64,000 nucleotides of DNA from Paracoccus amoyensis. GTDB taxonomy: Bacteria > Pseudomonadota > Alphaproteobacteria > Rhodobacterales > Rhodobacteraceae. The position numbers and the translations under genes are program-made. This document shows positions 45,263-55,815 of the stretch, in pieces; positions within the stretch are counted from its first letter, which is position 1, and the number at the start of each line of letters is the position of its first letter. The notes under the pieces are model-generated. The model searched no databases, was not told the origin of the DNA, and saw only the letters and a list, made by a program, of their open reading frames with translations. The stretch lies in assembly GCF_014490725.1 (NCBI RefSeq), contig NZ_JACOQL010000001.1:868001-932000 (forward strand). Reading direction: 5' to 3'.

Positions 45263-48064
45263 GTGGCTGATACCCCAGAAGACGATCTGCCGGAAACCCC
45301 TGAAATGGGCGACGAAAACGAAGCCGAGCGACGGGCTGTAATGGTCCATTCAGGGCCCGTGATCGACATCTCGGACGAGATGAAATCTTCCTATCTCGAT
45401 TACGCCATGTCGGTCATCGTCAGTCGGGCAATTCCCGATCTGCGCGACGGCCTGAAGCCGGTTCACCGCCGCATTCTGTATGCCATGGACGAAAGCGGAA
45501 ACACGGCTGACAAACCCTATCGTAAATCTGCCCGCCCGGTTGGCGATGTGATGGGGAAATATCACCCTCATGGCGATGCCGCGATTTATGATGCGCTGGT
45601 GCGATTGGCGCAGGACTTTTCGATGTCCCTGCCGCTGCTAGATGGTCAGGGCAACTTCGGGTCGATGGACGGCGATAGTGCGGCTGCCATGCGTTATACC
45701 GAAGTTCGTCTGGATAAACCTTCAGCCTTTCTGTTGATGGATATCGACAAGGATACGGTCAATTTCCAGGACAACTATGACGGCAAGGACCGCGAACCAA
45801 CGGTTCTGCCCGCGCGTTTCCCGAATATGCTGGTCAATGGCGCAGGCGGTATCGCAGTCGGCATGGCGACCAATATTCCCCCGCACAACCTTGGCGAGGT
45901 GATCGACGCCACGCTGGAACTGATCGAAAATCCCGATCTTCCGACCGAGCGTTTGCTGGAAATCATTCCTGGCCCGGATTTTCCAACGGGTGCATTGATC
46001 CTTGGCCGGTCGGGCGCGCGCAAAGCCTATCTGGAAGGCCGCGGCAGCGTCATCATCCGCGCCAGGACCCATATCGAAGAACCGCGCAAGGATCGTTTTG
46101 CCATCGTCATCGACGAGATTCCCTATCAGGTGAACAAATCCAGCATGATAGAGCGGATCGCTGAACTGGCGAAGGAAAAGCGGATCGAAGGGATCGCAAC
46201 GGTTCAGGACGAGTCCGACCGCCACGGCGTCCGCGTGGTCGTCGAATTGAAGCGCGATGCCACCCCCGACGTCGTGCTGAACCAGTTGTTCCGCTTTACC
46301 CAGATGCAGACCAGCTTTGGCTGCAATATGCTGGCCCTGAACGGCGGTCGGCCAGAGCAATTGGCCCTGCGCGACTTCCTGACCTACTTCATCAGCTTCC
46401 GCGAAGAGGTCATTGCCCGCCGCACCGCCTATGAACTGCGCAAAGCACGCGAGCGTAGCCATATTCTGTGCGGTCTGGCCGTTGCGGTCAGCAACGTGGA
46501 CGAAGTCGTTGCCACGATCCGCTCCTCCGCCGACGCGACCGAAGCCCGCGAACGGCTGATGGAGCGTCGCTGGCCTGCCCATGATATTCTGGAATATCTG
46601 AAGCTGATCGACGACCCGCGCCATCCGGTCAACGACGATGGCACATACTACCTGTCCGAAACGCAAGCCCGGGCCATTCTGGACCTGCGCCTGCAACGCC
46701 TGACCCAACTTGGCGTGCAGGAAGTCACGGATGAGCTGCAGAAGCTGGCAGAATCGATCCGTGAGTTTCTGGCGATCCTTGCATCGCGTGAACGCATTCT
46801 TGGCATCATCAGCGATGAATTGCGCGAGGTGAAGGACCTGTTCGCCGTTCCCCGCCGGACCGAAATCACCGAATGGTCCGGTGATATGGATGACGAAGAT
46901 CTGATCGAACGCGAAGATATGGTCGTCACCATCACTTCGGGCGGGTATATCAAGCGGACGCCGCTGGCTGATTTCCGTGCGCAACGTCGTGGCGGCAAAG
47001 GGCTGTCCGGGATGGCGACCAAGGAAGACGATGTGGTCACAACACTGTTCGTCGCCAATACTCATACCGAATTGCTGTTCTTCACGACTGACGGCATGGT
47101 TTACCGCCTGAAAACATGGCGTCTGCCGCTGGGCGGTCGCACGTCAAAGGGCAAGGCCATCGTCAACATCCTGCCGATCGAGCCGGGCGTTTCCATCGCC
47201 GCGCTGTTGCCGCAGGACGCACCAGAGGCCGAGTGGGACGATTATCAAGTCATCTTTGCCACCGATCAGGGCGATGTGCGCCGCAACGCGCTGTCCGATT
47301 TCACCAATGTGAAATCCAACGGCAAGATCGCCATGAAACTGCCCGAAGGCGTCAGCCTGATCGGCGTTCGCATGGCCACCGAAGATGATGACGTCATGCT
47401 TTTGACGGCCAAGGGCCGTGCAATCCGCTTCCCGACAACGGCGGTTCGTGTCTTCAAGGGTCGCGATTCCACCGGCGTTCGCGGCATCCGTCTGGCCGGT
47501 GGCGATACCGTGGTCAGCATGGCCGTGATCCGTCACTTCGAGGCTGACCCGGCAGAGCGCCTTGCCTATCTGAAAATGCGCCGCGCAGTTGCCGGTGCGC
47601 TGGACGATGGCGCCGAGGTCGATGAGGACGAGGAAACCATCGAGGAAGGCAGCATCAGCCAGGAACGCTATGCCGAAATGTCGGCGGCCGAGGATCTGAT
47701 TCTGACCATCACGGCGAAGGGTTCGGGCAAGATCAGTTCCAGCCATGACTATCCGGTGCGCGGTCGCGGGGGTCAGGGCGTCATGGGCATGGACAAAGCC
47801 ATGCGGGGCGGTCCGCTTGTGGCCAGCTTCCCGGTTGAAATGGACGACCAGATCATGCTGGCGACATCGACTGGGCAATCCATCCGCGTGCCCGTTGACG
47901 GAATCAGCTTCCGTTCGCGCAGCGCCGGCGGGGTGCGTGTGTTCAACACTGCAAATGGCGAAGTCGTCGTTTCGGTGGCACGCATTGCCGAACAGGGCGT
48001 CACCGATGCTGAAACCGATGTCGATGACGCCCAAGGCGACGACAAAGGCACCGACGAGAATTGA
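45263..48064 (+). CDS. gyrA: DNA gyrase subunit A
   Basis: 933 residues. Catalytic Tyr in [10 protein letters not shown], GyrA core and six C-terminal beta-propeller blades; the GyrA box-like QRRGGKG is present. The quinolone-determining region reads [15 protein letters not shown]: the residue equal to E. coli Ser83 is Ala, while Asp87 is kept. Starts at GTG 45263 with GAGGAA upstream. Acidic tail ending GDDKGTDEN. Confidence 0.97.
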   Translation: MADTPEDDLPETPEMGDENEAERRAVMVHSGPVIDISDEMKSSYLDYAMSVIVSRAIPDLRDGLKPVHRRILYAMDESGNTADKPYRKSARPVGDVMGKYHPHGDAAIYDALVRLAQDFSMSLPLLDGQGNFGSMDGDSAAAMRYTEVRLDKPSAFLLMDIDKDTVNFQDNYDGKDREPTVLPARFPNMLVNGAGGIAVGMATNIPPHNLGEVIDATLELIENPDLPTERLLEIIPGPDFPTGALILGRSGARKAYLEGRGSVIIRARTHIEEPRKDRFAIVIDEIPYQVNKSSMIERIAELAKEKRIEGIATVQDESDRHGVRVVVELKRDATPDVVLNQLFRFTQMQTSFGCNMLALNGGRPEQLALRDFLTYFISFREEVIARRTAYELRKARERSHILCGLAVAVSNVDEVVATIRSSADATEARERLMERRWPAHDILEYLKLIDDPRHPVNDDGTYYLSETQARAILDLRLQRLTQLGVQEVTDELQKLAESIREFLAILASRERILGIISDELREVKDLFAVPRRTEITEWSGDMDDEDLIEREDMVVTITSGGYIKRTPLADFRAQRRGGKGLSGMATKEDDVVTTLFVANTHTELLFFTTDGMVYRLKTWRLPLGGRTSKGKAIVNILPIEPGVSIAALLPQDAPEAEWDDYQVIFATDQGDVRRNALSDFTNVKSNGKIAMKLPEGVSLIGVRMATEDDDVMLLTAKGRAIRFPTTAVRVFKGRDSTGVRGIRLAGGDTVVSMAVIRHFEADPAERLAYLKMRRAVAGALDDGAEVDEDEETIEEGSISQERYAEMSAAEDLILTITAKGSGKISSSHDYPVRGRGGQGVMGMDKAMRGGPLVASFPVEMDDQIMLATSTGQSIRVPVDGISFRSRSAGGVRVFNTANGEVVVSVARIAEQGVTDAETDVDDAQGDDKGTDEN

Positions 48065-48125
48065 CGCTTATACGGGTCGAGGCGCATGCTTCGACCCGTC
48101 TCATTTTCAGCGAAGGTATGGATGA

Positions 48126-49244
48126 TTGCGCCGTTCTGACGACAGTATCGTTCGCGAAAGACTACAGACCGGCTTTCTGGGGATCATCGCTTTTGCCCTG
48201 ATCCTTTTCATGCTGGTGCAGGCAAAATTCATCCTGATCTCTCTGGCCATCGCGATCATCCTTTTTTCGCTGACCTCGGACGCGATTCACACCATCTCGA
48301 TGCGCTTGAAGGTGCCGAAATGGCTGGCGACGACCATTGCGCTGATCGCGATCACGCTGGGCCTGTTATGGGTGTCGACAACCATCGTGGCCCAGATCAA
48401 CGAAGTGATCTACACCGCGATCGGATATACGGAACAGGCACAGGCAGCCCTGCCCGCGCTTGCCGAACGCCTTGGCCCCGAGGTTCAGGAGCGCATCCTG
48501 ACCGCGATCACCAATTTCAACGTCACAGGCTGGATCAGATCGCTGGCCGGTCAGGCATCGGGCCTGTTGTCCGGAACCATTCTGGTGATCATGTTCGTCG
48601 GCTTCATGTTTGTCGAACAGCTGTGGTTTGCGACCAAGATCGAACGACTGACCCACGATCATGCGCGGGCCGAACAGGTCAACCAGATCATCACCTCGAT
48701 AAAGCACCGGGTGAACCGCTATCTGGTGGTCAAGGCAGCAGTCAGTGCGGTCACGGCGGCAATCGTCTGGGTTATCTTCAAGGCAGCCGGGCTGGATCTG
48801 GCCGGTCCGACCGCCTTGCTCACCTTCATCCTGAATTTCATCCCGTCCATCGGCTCTATCGTGGCGACGATCATCGCCACTCTGCTGGCCTTCGTGCTCA
48901 GCGGCGATGCGACCATGACGGCGATCATCGCGGCCTCCTGCACAGCCACGCAATTCACCATCGGCAATATCATTGAACCCATGTTGCTGGGCCAGACGCT
49001 GCAATTGTCCAGCTTTGGCATCATCCTTAGCCTTGCCCTTTGGGGGGCCGTCTGGGGCATTGCAGGGATGTTTCTGGCGGTTCCCATCATGGTCGCCATG
49101 ATGATCATTTGCGCACATATCAACTGGCTGCGTCCGGTCGCGATCATATTGTCACGCGAAGGGTTGCCGAACCCGGACCTGCCAAACGGAAAATACGAAA
49201 CGGTCATGGTCCTGAAACCAGACTTGAAGAAGCCGGGAACATAA
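48126..49244 (+). CDS. AI-2E/PerM-family transporter
   Basis: 372 residues, seven to eight membrane helices (FLGIIAFALILFMLVQAKFI, LATTIALIAITLGLLWV, ILVIMFVGFMFVEQLW, ILNFIPSIGSIVATIIATLL). Family PF01594 exports diverse solutes or acts as permease; the name AI-2E comes from one member. Start is a TTG at 48126; no other start gives the full first helix. It follows gyrA by 62 bases and may be read through. Confidence 0.85.
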   Translation: MRRSDDSIVRERLQTGFLGIIAFALILFMLVQAKFILISLAIAIILFSLTSDAIHTISMRLKVPKWLATTIALIAITLGLLWVSTTIVAQINEVIYTAIGYTEQAQAALPALAERLGPEVQERILTAITNFNVTGWIRSLAGQASGLLSGTILVIMFVGFMFVEQLWFATKIERLTHDHARAEQVNQIITSIKHRVNRYLVVKAAVSAVTAAIVWVIFKAAGLDLAGPTALLTFILNFIPSIGSIVATIIATLLAFVLSGDATMTAIIAASCTATQFTIGNIIEPMLLGQTLQLSSFGIILSLALWGAVWGIAGMFLAVPIMVAMMIICAHINWLRPVAIILSREGLPNPDLPNGKYETVMVLKPDLKKPGT

Positions 49245-49268
49245 CTCCCGGCTCATCACAAGGCGCCT

Positions 49269-51830
49269 TCAGCGGTCGCCGCCATCTCCATCGGCATCAG
49301 CGTCCGGTCCACCCGCATCGCCGCCATCCTCATCGAAGGTCAGGCGTTGGTCATAGCGCTTGTCCAGCTGTTCCGCAGATTTCGCGGCGGATTCGTCTTT
49401 GACAGGCTTGTCTGACGTGTCGGTTTTCACGTTGCCGTCGGTTTCAACCTCAACCGTGCCGCCCTGATCAATGATATCAACGTCCGTCTTCAGTGCTTCC
49501 GGATTCCGCAGCCAGATATCGCGCTGCGCAAAAGGGATTTCGATGCCCTCCTTTGCAAACCGATCTGCGATCTGGTGCAGGACTTCGGAAGTGACCCCCA
49601 TGCCTGAACCGACATCAGACAGGATCGCCCGAATCTCGAAATCCATACTATCGGCACCAAAGGCGCGGAACAGCACCGCAGGTGGCGGATCGATCGTGAC
49701 CAGTGGCTGATCTTCGATAATCTCGCGCAGGATGGCTTCGACCTTGCGCGTATCGGTGCCATAGGCCACGCCAATCGGAATAATGATCCGGCCGGCCTTG
49801 TTGTCGCGGGTCCAGTTCGTGACCGGCTGACTGATCAGATCACTGTTGGGAACGATCACCTCTGTCCGGTCAAAGGTTTCAACCATGGTTGAACGAACCG
49901 AGATACGCTTGACGATCCCCTGTTTCCCACCGGCCTCGATCCAGTCGCCCACGCTGACGGGACGCTCAACCATCAGGATGATGCCCGACACGAAGTTCGA
50001 CACGATGTTCTGCAGGCCGAAACCGATACCCACCGAAAGTGCGCTGGCCAGGATCGCGAGTGACGACAGATTGATCCCGGCGGCTGTGATGGCCCACAGG
50101 GCAGCCAGGAAAACGCCCACATACCCTACCCCGGCAACAACAGCGTTCTGCCCGCCTGCATCCAGTTTGGTTTTCGGCAGCACCGAATTGCGCAGGCCAC
50201 CCTGCACCGCGCGGGTAATCATGTAACCGATCGAGAACAGGATGATCAGCGTCAGCACGGAAACCGGAGACAGACGAATGCCGCCAAAGGTCACGCCCGT
50301 CTGAATACGGATCCACAACTCGGCCAGTTCGGCGCTGCGCGCGCCCCAGATGACCAGGAACACAGGGAAGGCCAGAATGATCAGCAAAATGCCGATCAGA
50401 AGGGGGATCAGCCCCTCGCGGGCGCCTTCTTCGCCGCGTTTCAGCATGCTGAACAGGTCGGCTGTGAAATCCTGCAGAACGATCACCATTGCAATCAACG
50501 CAAGGGTGTAAATCCACGGCCACAGCAACGCGTTGGCAAGGTTGATGAACCCCCCCGCACCCAGCAGGAACACAAGGATCACGACAATGCGCGACAATGT
50601 GCCAGCCCATGACAGAACCAGATGTCGATATGGCAGCGACGAGGCGTCCTCGCGCTTCGTCAACGTGCGCAGCGCATTTCCAAGCCGGAACAGCGCGATG
50701 CCAGCCAGCACGATCAGGATGGAATAGAAAACCGCGCTCGCACCATCGGGAATTTCCAGCGGTATCCGGTTCGAGGGATCGCCAACGCGGCTATATGTCC
50801 CCGAAGGCGGCAAAATTGCGGTTGCTGCGATATGCGAAATTGCCAGCAGAACCGAAAGCGTTGTCGTCATGCGATAGCTTTTGGTTCGCGCAGCTTCGGT
50901 CATCTGCAAGGTGTCATAGGCGATGGCATGGCGTGGGAACAACGTATTGGCCAGCCAGATCCCGCTGAAGAAAATCACCGCCGCCGCCGGGATTGCATCC
51001 AGAACGGGGGTCATCCACGCACTGGGAAAGGTCGTTGCCTGTATTGCACTGATCAGCAGATATATTCCGATCATCGGGATCAAAATCTGACCAAGCGACG
51101 TCACGAAAGCGACCACCGCACGTGAATAATCAGATGCGCGGGCAGACAGTCGAGACGGCAAGGAACTGACGCGGGCGCGCGCATAGGTCAGCAAAACAAT
51201 CGCCGCGATCAGATAGGCCAGAACCTTTGGCAGATGCGGGCGCAATTGCTGCCAGGCGTTGACGCTTTGCTGGTCGCCTGCATCCTCGATCTCATCCATG
51301 AACCCTTTGACGATGAGGACCGAGGTGCTGGCCGCCTCTTTCCAGCTGCCGGGCAGCAAGGGCGATGGCAATAATCTTGTAGTTTCAACGGCCTGACGCT
51401 CGATCTGCACATCATCAATGCTCTTGATGATGGTATTCGCCCTGCTGAATGCCTCGACCGCTGTCAATCGCGGCGCCTGCAACTCTGACAACTGCTTGTT
51501 CAGCTCTTCTCGCCGTGTCGCAATTTCTGCATCTTCGGTCTGACCTTCGGCGGGCGCTGCGCCCAGGGCGTCGATCTGCTGCCGGATACTGTCTATCCGA
51601 TCACCATTGGCGTTCTGGCCTTCCTGAAACCTTCCTCGCCACTCAGTAATGGTCTTGCGCGTTTGCGACAGGGCCTCATTGGTGGCATCGCTGTCAGCAG
51701 CCAGTTTCTCGGCCCGCTCAGCGATGGTGTTCCACTGATCGTAATTGATCGAGTTGGTTTCCTGCGCTGCGACAGGCAATGTAAAAAGCATGAGAACCGT
51801 CAGAACGACGGTCAGAAAAGCGCGTATCAT
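49269..51830 (-). CDS. Large MscS-type mechanosensitive channel
   Basis: 853 residues: signal peptide (FLTVVLTVLMLFTLPVAA), a periplasmic coiled-coil DUF3772 region, several helices, and the MscS core (ASALSVGIGFGLQNIVSNFVSG, VERPVSVGDWIE, VPNSDLISQPVTNWT). The tail is acidic and Asp/Gly-rich (residues from 800). Protects cells from osmotic shock; the large periplasmic part resembles MscK/YjeP types. Confidence 0.92.
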   Translation of the reverse strand: MIRAFLTVVLTVLMLFTLPVAAQETNSINYDQWNTIAERAEKLAADSDATNEALSQTRKTITEWRGRFQEGQNANGDRIDSIRQQIDALGAAPAEGQTEDAEIATRREELNKQLSELQAPRLTAVEAFSRANTIIKSIDDVQIERQAVETTRLLPSPLLPGSWKEAASTSVLIVKGFMDEIEDAGDQQSVNAWQQLRPHLPKVLAYLIAAIVLLTYARARVSSLPSRLSARASDYSRAVVAFVTSLGQILIPMIGIYLLISAIQATTFPSAWMTPVLDAIPAAAVIFFSGIWLANTLFPRHAIAYDTLQMTEAARTKSYRMTTTLSVLLAISHIAATAILPPSGTYSRVGDPSNRIPLEIPDGASAVFYSILIVLAGIALFRLGNALRTLTKREDASSLPYRHLVLSWAGTLSRIVVILVFLLGAGGFINLANALLWPWIYTLALIAMVIVLQDFTADLFSMLKRGEEGAREGLIPLLIGILLIILAFPVFLVIWGARSAELAELWIRIQTGVTFGGIRLSPVSVLTLIILFSIGYMITRAVQGGLRNSVLPKTKLDAGGQNAVVAGVGYVGVFLAALWAITAAGINLSSLAILASALSVGIGFGLQNIVSNFVSGIILMVERPVSVGDWIEAGGKQGIVKRISVRSTMVETFDRTEVIVPNSDLISQPVTNWTRDNKAGRIIIPIGVAYGTDTRKVEAILREIIEDQPLVTIDPPPAVLFRAFGADSMDFEIRAILSDVGSGMGVTSEVLHQIADRFAKEGIEIPFAQRDIWLRNPEALKTDVDIIDQGGTVEVETDGNVKTDTSDKPVKDESAAKSAEQLDKRYDQRLTFDEDGGDAGGPDADADGDGGDR

Positions 51831-51836
51831 TTCGTG

Positions 51837-52868
51837 TCAGCCTTCGAAGACTTCCGGAAGTTGCGGCGGGCGTTTTGTCAGCCATTCAGGAACCGGCAGG
51901 CCTTTTGCGCGCAGGAACTCGGGGTTGAACAGCTTGGTCTGATAGCGCGTGCCGTAATCGCACAGCACTGTGACAATGGTTTTGCCCGGTCCCATTTCCC
52001 TGGCCATGCGAATTGCACCGGCAACATTGACACCGGACGAGCCGCCAAGGCACAGACCTTCGTATTCCAGCAGATCGAACACAACGGGCAGCGCCTCTGA
52101 ATCCGGGATTCGCCATGAATAATCTGGCGTAAACCCCTCAAGATTCGCTGTAATCCGTCCTTGGCCGATTCCTTCGGTAATCGAGCTTCCGGGGCTGTCG
52201 AATTCGCCGGTGGTATAGAATGAATACAGCGCCGCTCCCTCGGGATCGGCCAACCCGATCTTTACGCCCTTGGGTTGCAACGCCATCGCCACCCCTGCCA
52301 GCGTCCCGCCAGAGCCTACGGCACAGACGAACCCATCCACCTTGCCATCGGTCTGCTCCCAGATTTCTGGGCCGGTGGTTTCAAAATGGGCCTGACGATT
52401 GGCGACGTTATCGAACTGGTTGGCCCAGATCACGCCGTTCGGTTCGGTCTTGGCCAATGCCTCGGCCAAGCGGCCGGAATAGCGCACATAATTGTTCGGG
52501 TTCTTGTAGGGTGCTGCAGGAACTTCGACCAAGGTCGCGCCGGTCAGACGCAGCATATCCTTTTTTTCCTGACTTTGCGTTTCAGGAATGACAATCACCG
52601 ATTTGAAACCCATCGACGCGCCCACAAGCGCCAGACCAATGCCGGTATTCCCTGCCGTCCCCTCGACGATCGTGCCACCGGGCTTCAATTCACCGCGCGC
52701 AATGGCATCTTTGATGATATACAGCGCCGCGCGATCCTTGATCGACTGACCGGGGTTCATGAATTCGGCTTTTCCCAGAATTTCACAGCCTGTTTCTTCG
52801 CTGGCATGGCGCAGCCGGATCAAAGGGGTATTGCCGATGGATTCGGCAAGGTCAGAATAAATTCGCAT
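51837..52868 (-). CDS. cysK: Cysteine synthase family protein CysK
   Basis: 343-residue fold-type II PLP enzyme. The PLP Lys is in NPGQSIKDRAALY, the phosphate loop is EGTAGNTGIGLAL, the substrate loop is GTLAGVAMAL. It makes cysteine from O-acetylserine and sulfide. In Rhodobacter sphaeroides a cysK beside trgAB contributes to tellurite resistance; here it follows a TrgB-like Nudix gene, the same order (recalled from the literature). Confidence 0.88.
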   Translation of the reverse strand: MRIYSDLAESIGNTPLIRLRHASEETGCEILGKAEFMNPGQSIKDRAALYIIKDAIARGELKPGGTIVEGTAGNTGIGLALVGASMGFKSVIVIPETQSQEKKDMLRLTGATLVEVPAAPYKNPNNYVRYSGRLAEALAKTEPNGVIWANQFDNVANRQAHFETTGPEIWEQTDGKVDGFVCAVGSGGTLAGVAMALQPKGVKIGLADPEGAALYSFYTTGEFDSPGSSITEGIGQGRITANLEGFTPDYSWRIPDSEALPVVFDLLEYEGLCLGGSSGVNVAGAIRMAREMGPGKTIVTVLCDYGTRYQTKLFNPEFLRAKGLPVPEWLTKRPPQLPEVFEG

Positions 52869-52958
52869 GGCGATTGACCTGTCTTCAGGGTTTCTTTGTC
52901 ACGTTTACCTACACATGGCGGCGCATAGGGCACAACCCCGCCAGCGCCGCAAACACCG

Positions 52959-54041
52959 CTATGTCAGTGCCAGTTCCTTGGCCAGCCGATCTTTATGCAC
53001 CTGAAGCCACAGGGCAATCATTGCCAATGGCCCATTGGCGATCTGCCCATCCGCAACCATTTGCAGCAGTTTTTCACGCGTGATGACATGGCCCCGAATG
53101 TCTTCGGTTTCGCCCGCAAGGCCATGCACCCCGGCGATCCCGTCCGGCAGGTCTGCAATGCCAACGAACAGATACAGATATTCCGCCAGCGTGCCGGGGC
53201 TTGGATAATGATGAACGGCCGGGAAAAGCTGATCGATGGTCAGGTTGGCTTCCTCCAGCGCCTCTCGGCGGGCGGCGTCTTCGACGTTTTCCCCTGCATC
53301 CACGCGCCCCGCGATAGGCTCTAACAGCCATGGCTGCGGGTCATGCCGCAAAGCGGGGATCAACCGGAACTGCTCGATCACCATGACCCGGTCGCGCACG
53401 GGATCCCATGGCAACAGCACGACGGCGTCGCCAGAGACAAAGCCTTCTCGCACGATCCGGGGCGTAAACCCGCCAGCAAAGGTGCGGTGCGACAAATCCC
53501 AACGATCCACGGCAAAGAAGCCTGCGAATGGCTGATGGCGGGCAATGACACGCATATCTTCCTGCGTGCGAGGCACAACCAGATCGCCGCCTGAGGGCTG
53601 GCTTGCTCGTCCACGCAGTCGACTGGCGGCCCAGACGCCCAGCATCGGCAATCGCCACGCCAGCAAATCGGCTGCCTGTTCCTTGGGTGCTTCGATGATC
53701 AGCGACGCGATCTCGGCGGCCAGATCGCCCAGCCATTCATCACGGTTCCATCGCTGATCCGATTTCGCACGATCCTGCACGCCGACAAGCATTTGGGATG
53801 CTGCCGAAACCACCTGCAGACCCATGACCTGAACATAGCGACGCAGCGCATTGTTCGGCTGCACGGTAACGGCTGGAGTTACTCCACCCTCGATCAGCGC
53901 GGGCCAGTCAGTCGCCTCGATCCCCGCCATTTGACCGCCGATCAACGTGCCTGCAACCTCTGTCGCCTGCCCTGTCAGCCCAAAAGCTGCCAACATGTTC
54001 GGTTGGGCCATCGGGCCAACCAAAATCCAACGATCACTCAC
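52959..54041 (-). CDS. trgB: Two-domain Nudix hydrolase, TrgB-like
   Basis: 360 residues. The N-terminal ~190 are a separate domain (weakly like gamma-glutamylcyclotransferase/AIG2 folds). The C-terminal Nudix domain has GRVDAGENVEDAARREALEE, which fits Gx5Ex7REUxEE; the usual G of the last GU pair is Asn (EEANL). Such enzymes cleave ADP-ribose and similar nucleotides. The trgB-cysK order matches the tellurite-resistance locus of Rhodobacter sphaeroides. ATG overlaps the stop of the DUF2059 gene. Confidence 0.75.
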   Translation of the reverse strand: MSDRWILVGPMAQPNMLAAFGLTGQATEVAGTLIGGQMAGIEATDWPALIEGGVTPAVTVQPNNALRRYVQVMGLQVVSAASQMLVGVQDRAKSDQRWNRDEWLGDLAAEIASLIIEAPKEQAADLLAWRLPMLGVWAASRLRGRASQPSGGDLVVPRTQEDMRVIARHQPFAGFFAVDRWDLSHRTFAGGFTPRIVREGFVSGDAVVLLPWDPVRDRVMVIEQFRLIPALRHDPQPWLLEPIAGRVDAGENVEDAARREALEEANLTIDQLFPAVHHYPSPGTLAEYLYLFVGIADLPDGIAGVHGLAGETEDIRGHVITREKLLQMVADGQIANGPLAMIALWLQVHKDRLAKELALT

Positions 54042-54868
54042 AACTCACGTCCCGACAGTTGCGCAGCTGCCGCGACCCCCAGTTCATAAGAGGTCTGGCG
54101 AAAGACCGCATCAAAGCCTGCAAACAAAAGCCCTGAAAGGGCCTGTCCTTCGGCCGAGGCGGCAAAGTCGATATATGTGTCCAGTTCCTCATCACTGAGC
54201 GGCGCATAGGCCAGCAGCAAATAACCCTCAAGCCAATCTTCTGTGTTAACGGCAAGCTGGGCTTCCTGCTGCCACGCGTCCCCCAGCATTTCAGCCTCGC
54301 CCATCGGCATGTCATATCCGCCTGCCTGGTCAAAGCCTTGCGAAAACGCGATTACCGCATTCATGCCGCCCGCGACATTCGGGCCGACCAGATCGGCGGA
54401 ATCGATCAGCCGCTCGATCTGGGCAGCGCGGTGACTGCGCCGTTCTTCCTCGACGACAAAGGCCGCCGTCGCCGCCTGTGCAGCCTTGTCATCCATGATC
54501 GCGACACGGGCCACGCTTTCCAATTCCAGCATCCGTCGCCCCAGAGGGGTTTCGTAGAATGTCAGACCCTCAGCCACTCTCTTCTGATCCATCTGTGGCA
54601 AGGCGTTGTCCAATCCCTTGCGAAACAGTTGAGCCAGCCTGTCAGGCTGGTGAATCACCTGGACATTGCGTTGCCAACCGCCGTTTCCGCCGCGCTGAAA
54701 CAGGTTTTCCTGCATGTCGTCGGCTTCTGCCACCGCTTCGTCGCGCAGGATCGGCATCAGATCGTCCATTTCCATGACGTGCCACAGCCGCGTGGTCAGA
54801 TCCGGGCCTTGACCAAGGCCAGTGTCCGCCACCAATAGCGCAGCGCCAAGACAGATAAGTCGCAACAT
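54038..54868 (-). CDS. DUF2059 exported protein
   Basis: 276 residues with a signal peptide (LICLGAALLVADTG), then the DUF2059 helical repeat region (FYETPLGRRMLELESVA and AEGQALSGLLFAGF). Secreted into the periplasm, function unknown. It overlaps the TrgB-like gene by four bases. In R. sphaeroides the partner of trgB is trgA, a short membrane protein; this is not it. Confidence 0.8.
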   Translation of the reverse strand: MLRLICLGAALLVADTGLGQGPDLTTRLWHVMEMDDLMPILRDEAVAEADDMQENLFQRGGNGGWQRNVQVIHQPDRLAQLFRKGLDNALPQMDQKRVAEGLTFYETPLGRRMLELESVARVAIMDDKAAQAATAAFVVEEERRSHRAAQIERLIDSADLVGPNVAGGMNAVIAFSQGFDQAGGYDMPMGEAEMLGDAWQQEAQLAVNTEDWLEGYLLLAYAPLSDEELDTYIDFAASAEGQALSGLLFAGFDAVFRQTSYELGVAAAAQLSGREL

Positions 54869-54965
54869 CGGATGGCCTTTTTCAGTTTACGACATTTTTT
54901 CGGCGAAACCCTCTTGCACTTCAACCCCCACCCCTCTAAATCCCCGCCTCACCACACCAAAGCGC

Positions 54966-55055
54966 GGAGAGGTGCCGGAGTGGTCGAACGGGGCGGTCTC
55001 GAAAACCGTTGAGCCTGCAAGGGTTCCGTGGGTTCGAATCCCACCCTCTCCGCCA
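54966..55055 (+). tRNA. tRNA-Ser (CGA)
   Basis: 90 bases including the encoded CCA. Acceptor GGAGAGG pairs with CCTCTCC; anticodon loop CTCGAAA gives CGA; long variable arm typical of tRNA-Ser; T-loop GGTTCGAATCC. A terminator follows. The 3' end of tRNA-Ser genes is a common phage and island integration site, and accessory DNA starts just downstream. Confidence 0.97.
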
Positions 55056-55436
55056 CTTGCCCTCGCGAAAGCGTTCTCCCGATCCGGCTGCGGCCGGATT
55101 TTTCCGTTGTTTTCGAGGGTTATGCGGGTGGGGCTGTTAACCGGCCCACGTCCCCAAGGGCGCACAAGCGTTCTCTCCGGGCCGATATTCTCCGGACCTG
55201 TTAACCGCCGCGCTTCCGGTGAACAGCTTTAAGTCATTGCTTTAAAGTGATCTTTCGAAGTCCGTGATGCACGCGATTTGGAGAATCCATCTGGATGGCG
55301 AATGGAACAGAGATCGAACGCCGCCTGTTGCGCCGCGGTTCAGCTGCAGCTGGGACCAATCTCACCCCGGCCGCTGTTCGTGCTTTGTGCTGAGTCAGCC
55401 GCGTGTTACCGTTGTGAAAAAGTGTGAGGCGAGCAG
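55056..55436. other. Intergenic region downstream of tRNA-Ser
   Basis: 381 bases. Contains the tRNA terminator and two copies of CTGTTAACCG (near 55134 and 55199), one inside an imperfect palindrome with GTGGGGC and GGCCCAC. No full copy of the tRNA 3' end is seen elsewhere in the window, so an attachment-site duplicate is not shown. Confidence 0.5.
55082..55104 (+). terminator. Terminator after tRNA-Ser
   Basis: ATCCGGC-TGCG-GCCGGAT followed by TTTT. A seven-base perfect stem with a T run. Confidence 0.9.
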
Positions 55437-55815
55437 TTGGCCCAGAAGTCAGAAATCGAATGGACGGACGCGACGTGGAACCCGGTTACGGGCTGCACCA
55501 AGGTTGGTCCCGGTTGTGACAACTGCTACGCCGAGCGGTTCGCAGAGCGCTGGCGTGGAATCCCTGGACACCCCTACGAGCAGGGGTTTGACCTGACACT
55601 CTGGCCGTCGAGGCTGAAGCAGCCCGTGCTCTGGAAAAAGCCGCGGATGATCTTCGTGAACTCGATGAGCGACCTCTTCCACAAGGACATCGACCATACA
55701 TTCATCGACGCAGTGTTCGACGCCATGGAGCTGGCGGACTGGCACGTCTACCAAGTGCTGACCAAGCGCAGCTCGCTCATGCGCAACTACGTTCGGAAGC
55801 GGTACGATGGGCCAC
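55437..55815 (+). pseudogene. DUF5131 (Gp37/Gp68-like), 5' part only
   Basis: TTG 55437 (GTGAGG upstream) opens IEWTDATWNPVTGCTKV, GCDNCYAERFAERW and IFVNSMSDLFHKDI, the N-terminal part of DUF5131, a radical-SAM-like family with a three-Cys motif (CTKVGPGCDNC). Members are about 230-300 residues; here family sequence ends after VRKRYDG near 55815 and the frame continues into other DNA (to 55916). Confidence 0.75.

Noticed and set aside
45722-47065. 447-codon antisense frame in gyrA
   Set aside because: Shadow of gyrA; His/Gln-rich translation typical of reverse GC-rich genes.
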